NCBI GenBank assembly: GCA_903970515.1
Contig: CAJCJA010000014.1
Coordinates: forward strand, 1 to 64,000
DNA length: 64,000 nt
Direction of reading: 5' to 3'
Origin: Candidatus Saccharibacteria bacterium CG_4_10_14_0_2_um_filter_52_9
Lineage (GTDB): Bacteria; Actinomycetota; Acidimicrobiia; Acidimicrobiales; RAAP-2
Shown: positions 38,833 to 46,140 of the stretch, one piece after another
Numbering within the stretch: position 1 is the first letter of the stretch
How the letters are laid out: the number at the start of each line of letters is the position of its first letter
Notes under the pieces: model-generated
The model's database searches: none
Told to the model about the DNA's origin: nothing
The model's input: the letters and a program-made list of their open reading frames with translations, nothing else
Program-made: the position numbers and the translations under genes

Positions 38833-39996
38833 GTGTCTCCCTCGCGCACTCGAGTCGCGCTGCTCGGAGCTACTGGCTCCATTGGTACCCAGACCCTTGA
38901 GGTCCTTCGCGAGGCGGGTGACGCTTTCGAACTCGTCGCGATCGCCGGTGGACAGCGACTCGCGGAATTGAGCGCCATCGCCAAAGAATTCAACGTCGCG
39001 CACGTGGGCGTCGTGAGTGATCGCGACGCGGAGGAACTTCGTGGTCTCATGGGACGCGACGAAACGATCGTCGTCGGTGCCCCAGGACTCAGCGAACTCG
39101 CGACCCTCGGTGACGTCGTCGTGAACGCGGTCGTTGGTTTTGCGGGGTTGCCCGTCACCTTGAGCGCGCTCAGTGCGGGCAAGCGCCTGGCGCTCGCCAA
39201 CAAGGAGTCCTTAATCGCCGCGGCGCCACTCGTTCAACTGGTCCGTGACACGCCAGGCGCGAGCATCCTTCCGATTGACTCTGAGCATTGTGCAATTCAC
39301 CAATGCCTCGCGGGCTCGACGCTGCCTGGTCATCCCGACGTGCGCACCATCCACCTCACGGCGTCCGGTGGGCCGTTTCGGGGGATGACGAGAGAGCAAC
39401 TCGCGCACGTGAGCAAACACGACGCCCTGCGGCACCCGACCTGGTCCATGGGCCCCAAGATCACCGTCGATTCTTCGACATTGATGAACAAGGGTCTCGA
39501 AGTGCTCGAGGCGTCAGCGCTGTTTGGTATCGAAGCCCAGCGCGTCGACGTCGTCGTGCACCCCCAGTCCATCGTCCATTCAATGGTCGAGTACGTCGAC
39601 GGCGCCGTGCTCGCGCAACTTTCGCTCCCCGACATGCGCCTGCCAATCGCCTACTGTCTCGGTGCGCCGGTGCGACTCGACCAGGGTTGGGGGCGAATGG
39701 ACTTCACCTCAAATCTCCAACTGGACTTTGAGGCACCCGATCGTCTCGCGTTTCCCGCCCTCGACCTCGCCTACGAGGCGGCGCGTCTCGGAGGTGCCGC
39801 GCCCGCGTGGTTATCAGCGGCGAACGAAATCGCGGTCGAGGCGTTCCTCAACGATCAGATCTCGTGGTCGCGCATCGTCGAGGTCGTCGCGCGGGTCCTC
39901 GACCGCTACGTCGCGTGCGAGCTTTCGAGCATCGAGGAGCTGTTCGAGAACGACGCGACGGCGCGTCGACTCGCGCACGGTATGGTCACTGCTTGA
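38833..39996 (+). CDS. dxr: 1-deoxy-D-xylulose 5-phosphate reductoisomerase
   Basis: 387 residues, the committed NADPH-dependent step of the MEP isoprenoid pathway. The Rossmann motif LLGATGSIGTQT lies near 9-20. The metal and substrate sites include LANKESLI, LPIDSEHCAI and STLMNKGLE. GTG 38833 is 2 nt after the cdsA stop; the open frame from 38290 is the shadow of cdsA. It is followed by rseP (TGATG overlap) and ispG, so two MEP enzymes flank the protease. Confidence 0.96.
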   Translation: MSPSRTRVALLGATGSIGTQTLEVLREAGDAFELVAIAGGQRLAELSAIAKEFNVAHVGVVSDRDAEELRGLMGRDETIVVGAPGLSELATLGDVVVNAVVGFAGLPVTLSALSAGKRLALANKESLIAAAPLVQLVRDTPGASILPIDSEHCAIHQCLAGSTLPGHPDVRTIHLTASGGPFRGMTREQLAHVSKHDALRHPTWSMGPKITVDSSTLMNKGLEVLEASALFGIEAQRVDVVVHPQSIVHSMVEYVDGAVLAQLSLPDMRLPIAYCLGAPVRLDQGWGRMDFTSNLQLDFEAPDRLAFPALDLAYEAARLGGAAPAWLSAANEIAVEAFLNDQISWSRIVEVVARVLDRYVACELSSIEELFENDATARRLAHGMVTA

Positions 39997-41249
39997 TGAA
40001 CGATCGCGCGAATTCCGACGCTCGCTCACTGGTGTTTTTCCTCGTGGGCGTCGTGGCGGTGGTCGCACTATTGACGCTCTGGGGCGGCTGGGCGCTCCCG
40101 GTCGTGATCGCGGCGATCTTCGTGATGGTGATGGGCCACGAGTTCGGTCACTACATCACCGCCAAACGCGCGGGCATGAAAGTCACGGATTTCTTCGTCG
40201 GCTTCGGGCCCGTTATCTGGTCGACGACCCGCGGGGAAACCCGTTACGGCGTGCGTGCATTGTTGCTCGGCGGCTACGTGAAGGTGCCCGGGATGACGTG
40301 GGGCGAGTCGCTGCCCGCGGCACAAGAGAAGCGTACGTACCGCTCGGCGACCTACCCGCGCAAAGTACTTTTCGCGTCGGCGGGGTCCCTCATGCATCTC
40401 GTGATGGCGTTGATCCTCGCCTACGCGTCACTCGCGTTCATCGGTTCGTTCTCCTCGAGCGCGGTGGGCGTCTCGGCGTTCACCACGTGGCAGGGCCACA
40501 AGGAGAACGCGGCGCAACTCGCCGGACTAAAGATTGGCGACCAGATCGAGGCAATCGACGGCGAGCGCGTCACGAGTCCTGAAGAACTGGTGAACAAAGT
40601 GCACCACAGCGTGGGCGATCGGCTCACGCTCACGGTGTTGCGCGACGGTCGGACGCTCACGTTGCACGCGACGCCGGTCGCGGGTGGATCTCTCAAGGTC
40701 CAAGGTGGAGCGTTGTCGAAGAACGCGGGCTACATCGGCGTCGGCCTACAAGAGTTGAGCGTTCGCAAATCGTGGTACGCGGCGTTCCCCGACGCGTTCA
40801 GCCAAATCGGGTCAACCGTCTCGCTCGCGGTGCAAGCAATGGTGCACGTCTTTTCGCCCGGCGAGTTTTCGAGTCTCTTTCATCAAGTGGCGTCCACCTC
40901 AGCGGCGGAGAATACCCATAACCAGTTGAATCGCCCCGAGTCCATCGTCGGCGTCGTGCGTCTCGCCGTGCAGGGTTCCCAATCGGGACCGTCGGTGTTG
41001 CTCGAGATCTTGATGATCGTCAACATCTTCGTCGGCGTGCTCAACATGTTGCCGATGTTGCCGCTCGACGGCGGGTACGTGGCGATCGCGACCTACGAAC
41101 GACTGCGCAGCCACCGCGGCACGAGCTACCACGCCAATCTCAATCTCATGGCGCCGTTCGTCTATATGTTCATGACCGTACTGCTCGTACTCTTTGCGAG
41201 CACGCTGTACTTGGACATCGTGCACCCCATCGCGAACCCTTTTCAGTAG
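39996..41249 (+). CDS. rseP: RseP-type site-2 intramembrane metalloprotease
   Basis: 417 residues. An N-terminal membrane segment is followed by the zinc motif HEFGH in MGHEFGHYITAKRAG (~47-61), then a PDZ domain (about 160-240, AGLKIGDQIEAIDGERV). The C-terminal NMLPMLPLDGG brings the third zinc ligand Asp. Such proteases cut anti-sigma factors or clear signal peptides. ATG 39996 overlaps the dxr stop. The dxr-rseP-ispG order is widespread in Actinobacteria. Confidence 0.94.
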   Translation: MNDRANSDARSLVFFLVGVVAVVALLTLWGGWALPVVIAAIFVMVMGHEFGHYITAKRAGMKVTDFFVGFGPVIWSTTRGETRYGVRALLLGGYVKVPGMTWGESLPAAQEKRTYRSATYPRKVLFASAGSLMHLVMALILAYASLAFIGSFSSSAVGVSAFTTWQGHKENAAQLAGLKIGDQIEAIDGERVTSPEELVNKVHHSVGDRLTLTVLRDGRTLTLHATPVAGGSLKVQGGALSKNAGYIGVGLQELSVRKSWYAAFPDAFSQIGSTVSLAVQAMVHVFSPGEFSSLFHQVASTSAAENTHNQLNRPESIVGVVRLAVQGSQSGPSVLLEILMIVNIFVGVLNMLPMLPLDGGYVAIATYERLRSHRGTSYHANLNLMAPFVYMFMTVLLVLFASTLYLDIVHPIANPFQ

Positions 41250-41289
41250 GGGCGATTGTGGGGGTGCTCCCACACGGCAGAATGGTGGC

Positions 41290-42519
41290 GTGGACGTCAC
41301 GGCAACCTCTCTCAGCCCTCGTAAGAAGACTCATCAAATAAGCGTGGGAACGGTGAAGGTGGGCGGCGACGCTCCCATCTCCGTCCAGTCCATGACGACG
41401 ACCAAGACCGCCGACGTCGAGGGCACGCTCCAGCAGATTTACGCGCTCGCGGCGAACGGCGCCGACATCGTGCGATGTACCTGCAACGACCAAGCCGCCG
41501 CCGAGGGTCTCGCCCAAATCGTGCCTCGCTCCCCGGTACCGATCGTCGCGGACATCCATTTTCACGTGGAGATGGCCCTCGCCGCACTCGAGGCGGGCGT
41601 GCAGGGCCTTCGTCTCAACCCGGGCAATCTTCGAAAGCCCGAAGAGATCAAACTCGTCGCGAGCGAGGCGAAGGACCGAGGCGTACCGATTCGCATTGGC
41701 GTGAACGCCGGAAGTTTGCACCCGGCAATCTACGAGCAGTTCGGTGGCGCGACGCCCGAAGCGCTCGTCGAATCCGCACGGCTGGAGCTCGCGTACTTCG
41801 AGGAGGTCGACTTTCACGACGTGAAAATCTCCGTGAAGGCGTCCTCGGTCGCGACGATGATCGCGGCGTATCGACTGGCGTCAGAAACCTTCGATCACCC
41901 GCTGCACCTCGGCGTCACCGAAGCGGGACCGCTTCCCGGGGGACTCTTGAAGGGGACGGCCGGAATCGCGACGCTGCTCGCCGAAGGCATAGGTGACACC
42001 CTTCGTTACTCGCTCACCGCCGACCCGGTGGAAGAAGCGCGCGCGGGTCGACAGCTCCTCGAGGCGCTCGGACTTCGCGAGCGAAAGGGGCTTGACCTCA
42101 TTGCGTGTCCCAGTTGCGGTCGTGCGGAAGTCGACGTCATCAAGGTCGCCAACGAGGCACAGACGGCGCTCGGCGAGCTCAACATCCCCATCCAGGTGGC
42201 GGTGATGGGGTGCGTCGTCAACGGACCCGGTGAGGCGCGCCACGCCGACTTAGGCATCGCCGCCGGCAAGAAGCGCGGACACCTCTTTATTCGCGGTGAA
42301 ATCATCCGCGTCGTGCCCGAGGATGAAATGGTCGAGGCGCTCGTTGACGAAGCGAAGAAGATCGCGGCCGAGGGTGTCGATGCGCGACTCGCCGCGAAGG
42401 ACCTCAGTGCCGAAGCCGAAGCCGCCGCCGACCGCGCACTGCTGCTCGACGAGAAGGGCCTCGACGCGAATCGCGCGAACGCACGTATCGAAAAGATCCG
42501 TCACCGCTCAGGGAGTTAA
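41290..42519 (+). CDS. ispG: 4-hydroxy-3-methylbut-2-enyl diphosphate synthase (flavodoxin/ferredoxin)
   Basis: 409 residues, the 4Fe-4S enzyme of the MEP pathway. The TIM-barrel half starts VKVGGDAPISVQSMTTTKTAD. Cluster ligands are in IACPSCGR and GCVVNGPGE. GTG 41290 is supported by CAGAAT (41278-41283) exactly 6 nt upstream, predicting a leaderless transcript of its own besides read-through from rseP. Confidence 0.96.
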   Translation: MDVTATSLSPRKKTHQISVGTVKVGGDAPISVQSMTTTKTADVEGTLQQIYALAANGADIVRCTCNDQAAAEGLAQIVPRSPVPIVADIHFHVEMALAALEAGVQGLRLNPGNLRKPEEIKLVASEAKDRGVPIRIGVNAGSLHPAIYEQFGGATPEALVESARLELAYFEEVDFHDVKISVKASSVATMIAAYRLASETFDHPLHLGVTEAGPLPGGLLKGTAGIATLLAEGIGDTLRYSLTADPVEEARAGRQLLEALGLRERKGLDLIACPSCGRAEVDVIKVANEAQTALGELNIPIQVAVMGCVVNGPGEARHADLGIAAGKKRGHLFIRGEIIRVVPEDEMVEALVDEAKKIAAEGVDARLAAKDLSAEAEAAADRALLLDEKGLDANRANARIEKIRHRSGS

Positions 42520-42532
42520 CGCGGGCCTTCGA

Positions 42533-42560
42533 TAGGCTGGCGCCACGCATCGAAGGAGAA
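42533..42560 (+). promoter_or_regulatory. proS promoter box and ribosome binding site
   Basis: TAGGCT (42533-42538) is followed by GAAGGAGAA (42552-42560) and GTG 42563. Unlike the leaderless genes of the window, this one has the same -10 type but a leader with a Shine-Dalgarno sequence. Confidence 0.5.
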
Positions 42561-42562
42561 TC

Positions 42563-43972
42563 GTGGCACCACCAAGCGTCCTCACCCCGCAAGCAGAGGA
42601 CTTTCCGCGTTGGTACCAGGACGTCGTCGCGAAAGCGGAGATGGCGGACAACGGTCCCGTGCGAGGCACGATGGTGATTCGACCCTACGGCTACGCGATC
42701 TGGGAGAGGATCCAATCCTCAATCGACGCGCGCATCAAGGAGGCGGGCGCCCAGAACGCGTATTTCCCGCTTTTCATCCCTGAGAGTTATCTCTCGAAAG
42801 AAGCCGAACACGTCGAAGGGTTCAGTCCCGAACTCGCAGTCGTGACGCACGCGGGGGGCGAAAAGCTCGCCGAACCAATCGTCTTGCGGCCAACGAGTGA
42901 GACGGTGATCGGCGAATTCATGGCGAAGTGGATCCAGAGTTACCGTGATCTGCCGTTGCTGCTCAATCAATGGGCGAACGTCGTGCGCTGGGAACTGCGC
43001 CCTCGTTTGTTCCTGCGTTCCTCGGAATTCTTGTGGCAGGAAGGTCACACCGCGCACGCGACGCAGGCTGATGCGTCGGCCTACGCGATGAAGATCCATC
43101 TCGAGGTCTACAACGATTTTCTCTTGTCGGTGCTCGGTGTCCCGACGTATCTCGGCATCAAGCCGCCGCGTGAACGTTTCGCGGGTGCGGTCAACACGAT
43201 GACGTGCGAAGGCATGATGCGCGACGGCAAGGCACTGCAGATGGCGACGAGTCACGAGCTCGGTCAGAACTTCGCGCGCGCGTTCGACATCTTCTACCAA
43301 AGCGAAGAAGGACAAGCCGAGCTTTGCTTCACCACGTCGTGGGGCGCGTCGACGCGACTCGTCGGTGGACTGATCATGGCGCACGGCGACGATCGTGGAC
43401 TGATTCTGCCGCCCGAAGTCGCGCCGTATCAAGTTGTCGTGATTGCCGTGCGCGATGAACCCGAGGTCAACAAGGCGTGTGCGACGATCCAACAACTACT
43501 AAAGGGCCATGGCGTTCGTTCGTTCGTCGACGTGGCGAGGGGTTCCTTCGGCCGTCGGGTAACGGACTGGGAGATCAAGGGTGTCCCCGTGCGCGTCGAA
43601 GTGGGACCTCGCGACCTGAAGGAGGGCGTCGTTACCGTGTCGAGGCGCGACCACGACGAAAAGCAGACCTGGCCGCTCGACGACGTGGCGACGAAGATCC
43701 CCGCCCTGCTCGCGATGATGCAACAAGACCTCTACGAGCGAGCTCTGGCGTGGCGCGACGCGAACACCTTGGACGTGGCGTCGGTCGTCGATGCCATTGA
43801 GGTCGCCCAATCGGGATTCGCGCGGCTGTCCTGGGACTTGGTGGGGGCGGGCGAGGAAGCCGAACTCAACAACCAGGCAGTCACGGTGCGCTGTTTGCAG
43901 CGCGCCGACGGTTCGATTCCCGAAAGTGAACTCGAGAACGATTTGGTGTGTATCGTGGCAAAGTCGTATTAG
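42563..43972 (+). CDS. proS: Prolyl-tRNA synthetase, short (archaeal/eukaryal-like) type
   Basis: 469 residues, a class II synthetase. Motif 2 lies in NVVRWELRPRLFLRSSEFLWQEGHTAH, after the RPTSETVI proline-site segment. Motif 3-like sequence and an anticodon domain (VVVIAVRDEPEVNKAC) follow, with the type-specific C-terminus ending VAKSY. It lacks the ~180-residue INS editing insertion of the E. coli-type enzyme, as in archaeal-like ProRS found in many bacteria. It stands between ispG and the rimP leader. Confidence 0.93.
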   Translation: MAPPSVLTPQAEDFPRWYQDVVAKAEMADNGPVRGTMVIRPYGYAIWERIQSSIDARIKEAGAQNAYFPLFIPESYLSKEAEHVEGFSPELAVVTHAGGEKLAEPIVLRPTSETVIGEFMAKWIQSYRDLPLLLNQWANVVRWELRPRLFLRSSEFLWQEGHTAHATQADASAYAMKIHLEVYNDFLLSVLGVPTYLGIKPPRERFAGAVNTMTCEGMMRDGKALQMATSHELGQNFARAFDIFYQSEEGQAELCFTTSWGASTRLVGGLIMAHGDDRGLILPPEVAPYQVVVIAVRDEPEVNKACATIQQLLKGHGVRSFVDVARGSFGRRVTDWEIKGVPVRVEVGPRDLKEGVVTVSRRDHDEKQTWPLDDVATKIPALLAMMQQDLYERALAWRDANTLDVASVVDAIEVAQSGFARLSWDLVGAGEEAELNNQAVTVRCLQRADGSIPESELENDLVCIVAKSY

Positions 43973-44031
43973 TTTTCACTGAGGTTTCGTTGAAAAAATA
44001 GACACTGAAGGTCAAATGACCCCGCACGCCC

Positions 44032-44061
44032 TTGGTGAGCGGCACGCGAAACTGCTATAAT
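44032..44061 (+). promoter_or_regulatory. Promoter of the rimP-nusA-infB operon
   Basis: TTGGTG (44032-44037) and TATAAT (44056-44061) are separated by 18 nt, the best -35/-10 pair seen in the window. Transcription would begin near 44068 and give a leader of about 100 nt. Confidence 0.8.
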
Positions 44062-44077
44062 TGTCTGCGACAGTCCG

Positions 44078-44124
44078 CAAAGGACGTTTGGACTCGTTTA
44101 AGCGCGGGCCTCGGGCCCGCGCTT
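44078..44124 (+). promoter_or_regulatory. Attenuator-like leader before rimP-nusA
   Basis: AAGCGCGGGCC (44100-44110), TCG, GGCCCGCGCTT (44114-44124) form a perfect 11-bp stem followed by a pyrimidine-rich TCTCATT. Upstream, GTCC-GCAAA-GGAC can pair, or AGTCC can pair alternatively with the later GGACT, so two local folds compete. A terminator-like hairpin 42 nt before rimP could be the target of NusA feedback; that role is inference. Confidence 0.6.
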
Positions 44125-44165
44125 TCTCATTGTCTGGCGTCCCCTGGGACATAGAGAGGAGCGTG

Positions 44166-44666
44166 ATGGCCATGGATTTCGAGACACCGCTCCGCTCGCT
44201 GTTATCTCCTCTTGGCCTCGCGCTCTATGACGTCGAGCTTGAGCGTGGCACGTTGAACGTGGTCGTGACCAAGGAAGGTGGCGTCGATCTCGAGAGTCTG
44301 ACCAAGGCGAATCGGTCGATTTCTGAATGGCTCGACGAGACTGACCCGATTCCTGGACGTTTCACCTTGGACGTCTCGAGTCCCGGTTTGGAGCGCCGCC
44401 TTCGCGTCCCCGAACACTTCATCTCAGCGATTGGTGAATCCGTCACCTTGCGCGAGCGTCGCGACGGCGAGTCGACTCGCCGCCTCGAGGGCACGCTGCT
44501 CGAGGCCAACGACACGACGCTCACCATCAACGACGAACAGAGTGGACGCGTCGTCGTCGAGATTTCATCCATCGAACGTGCGCGCACCGTCTTTCGATGG
44601 GGTGCTGAAGCGAAGCCCACACCATCACGGGCAAAGACGAGCTCCTCGACGAGCAAGAAAGGCTAG
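44166..44666 (+). CDS. rimP: Ribosome maturation factor RimP
   Basis: 166 residues. It has the alpha/beta N-domain (LGLALYDVELERGTLNVVV, then LTKANRSISEWLDETDP and SPGLERRL) and an SH3-like C-domain (LEGTLLEANDTTLTI). It assists 30S assembly. The ATG at 44166 is preceded by GAGGAG; GTG 44163 and ATG 44172 are alternatives. The open frame back to 44061 is leader. nusA follows after 2 nt, the standard rimP-nusA order. Confidence 0.93.
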   Translation: MAMDFETPLRSLLSPLGLALYDVELERGTLNVVVTKEGGVDLESLTKANRSISEWLDETDPIPGRFTLDVSSPGLERRLRVPEHFISAIGESVTLRERRDGESTRRLEGTLLEANDTTLTINDEQSGRVVVEISSIERARTVFRWGAEAKPTPSRAKTSSSTSKKG

Positions 44667-44668
44667 AC

Positions 44669-45832
44669 ATGGCGAACTTCGAGTTTCTAGAGGCGCTGGG
44701 ACAGATCGCCCGCGACCAGAACATCGACGAAGGTGAATTGCTGATCGCGCTGGCGAACGCGTTGCTCGCTGCCTACAAGCGTCGTCCCGACTCCGCCGAG
44801 GACGCGGAAGTTGAGATCAATCCCGAGACCGGCGAGATCAAGGTGTGGGGCCTCGAGCTCGACCTCGAGGGCAACGTGACGCGCGAGTGGGACGCGACGC
44901 CGGAGGACTTTGGGCGCATTGCCGCACAAACTGCCAAACAAGTGCTGATGCAACTCATCCGCGATATTCAACGTCGTCAGATGTACGAGGAGTTCGCGAA
45001 TCGCGAGGGCGACATCGTTTCGGGAACCGTGCAGCAAAACGACAATCGTTACACATTGCTCGATCTCGGACGAGTCGAAGCGTTACTGCCCCAAGCCGAG
45101 CAGATTGCCTTCGAACGCTACGAGCACGGCGCGCGAATCAAGGTCTACATCGTTGAGGTGCGCAAGACCAATAAGGGTCCCCAGATCGTGGTGAGTCGCA
45201 CACACCCCGCACTCGTCGCGAAACTCTTCGAGATTGAGGTACCCGAGATCGCCAACGGCATCGTTGAGATCAAGGCGCTCGCGCGCGAACCCGGTCACCG
45301 CTCCAAGATCGCGGTCGCGTCCAACGACACGATGGTCGACCCTGTGGGCGCCTGCGTGGGCGCGCGCGGAAGTCGTGTGCGCAACATCACGAACGAACTG
45401 CGCAGCGAGCGCATCGACGTCGTGCCCTACAGCGAGGACCCCATTGCGTTCATCCAAGCCGCCCTGCAGCCCGCTCGGGTCCGCGAGGTGCAATTGAATG
45501 AGGAAGAGGGCATCGCGACGGTCATCGTGCACGACCAGCAGCTTTCGCTCGCCATTGGTAAAGAGGGGCAGAACGCTCGATTGGCGGCCCGTCTCACCGG
45601 TTGGCGTATCGATATTCGCTCCGAGAACGAAGGCGAAGAGCCTGAGGTCGTCGAAGAGGTGTGGACCGAGGGTGACGTCGTGATCGACGAGAGCGCCGCA
45701 CTCGTGAGCGACGCCGATGGCAACGTCGTGCTCGTCGAAGATGTCGTACTCAGCGACGCCGACGGTAACGTCGAAGAGGTCATCGAGGTCGTGAATCTCG
45801 CGGGCGCGCCAGAGTCGGAGGACCAGGCATAA
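44669..45832 (+). CDS. nusA: Transcription termination/antitermination protein NusA
   Basis: 387 residues. It has an N-terminal RNAP-binding domain (about 1-130), S1 (about 131-200, GDIVSGTVQQNDNRYTLLDLG) and two KH domains (GACVGARGSRVRNITNELRSERIDV, then LAIGKEGQNARLAARLTGWRIDI). The C-terminus is an acidic tail of about 55 residues with two SDADGNV repeats, instead of the helical AR repeats of E. coli. Its stop overlaps the presumed ATA start of ylxR. Confidence 0.96.
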   Translation: MANFEFLEALGQIARDQNIDEGELLIALANALLAAYKRRPDSAEDAEVEINPETGEIKVWGLELDLEGNVTREWDATPEDFGRIAAQTAKQVLMQLIRDIQRRQMYEEFANREGDIVSGTVQQNDNRYTLLDLGRVEALLPQAEQIAFERYEHGARIKVYIVEVRKTNKGPQIVVSRTHPALVAKLFEIEVPEIANGIVEIKALAREPGHRSKIAVASNDTMVDPVGACVGARGSRVRNITNELRSERIDVVPYSEDPIAFIQAALQPARVREVQLNEEEGIATVIVHDQQLSLAIGKEGQNARLAARLTGWRIDIRSENEGEEPEVVEEVWTEGDVVIDESAALVSDADGNVVLVEDVVLSDADGNVEEVIEVVNLAGAPESEDQA

Positions 45833-46086
45833 CCCCGGAACGCACGTGTGTCGTCTGTCGGAGTCGACGTGAGGACGCATTGTTGAGACGCGCAGGACTA
45901 GGTGCTGACGGACAGTGGTACAGGGGTCGCGGAGATGGACGAGGAGTGTGGTGGTGTGCGAATGGTGAGTGTGGAGACGCGTTACAGGTCGCGCACGTGG
46001 CGCGAGCCCTACGCCGGTCGGTGAGTGAGCTCGACGTGCAGACACTGCGAGTGATTGGTCGGGCCAGTAAATGGCCCGAGTTGTGA
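45829..46086 (+). CDS. ylxR: YlxR-family nucleic-acid-binding protein, apparent ATA start
   Basis: 85 residues. The conserved opening TPERTCVVCRSRR is the YlxR (DUF448) signature with its Cys pair, and the remainder is basic. The frame is open back only to a TAA at 45766-45768 and has no ATG, GTG, TTG or CTG before the signature. ATA at 45829-45831 overlaps the nusA stop (ATAA) and has GGAGGA (45817-45822) with a 6-nt spacer, so initiation at AUA is the simplest reading. A start at TTG 45880 would delete the signature. YlxR is always near nusA-infB and has been linked to regulation and RNase P RNA. Confidence 0.8.
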   Translation: MTPERTCVVCRSRREDALLRRAGLGADGQWYRGRGDGRGVWWCANGECGDALQVAHVARALRRSVSELDVQTLRVIGRASKWPEL

Positions 46087-46140
46087 AAGAATACGTAACT
46101 GTGTTCGTGAAGGTGCGAGCACACAAAGTAAGGGAACGTT

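Noticed and set aside
45880-46086. ylxR beginning at TTG 45880
   Set aside because: This start would remove the defining PERTCxxCR segment, which is intact in the same frame just upstream.
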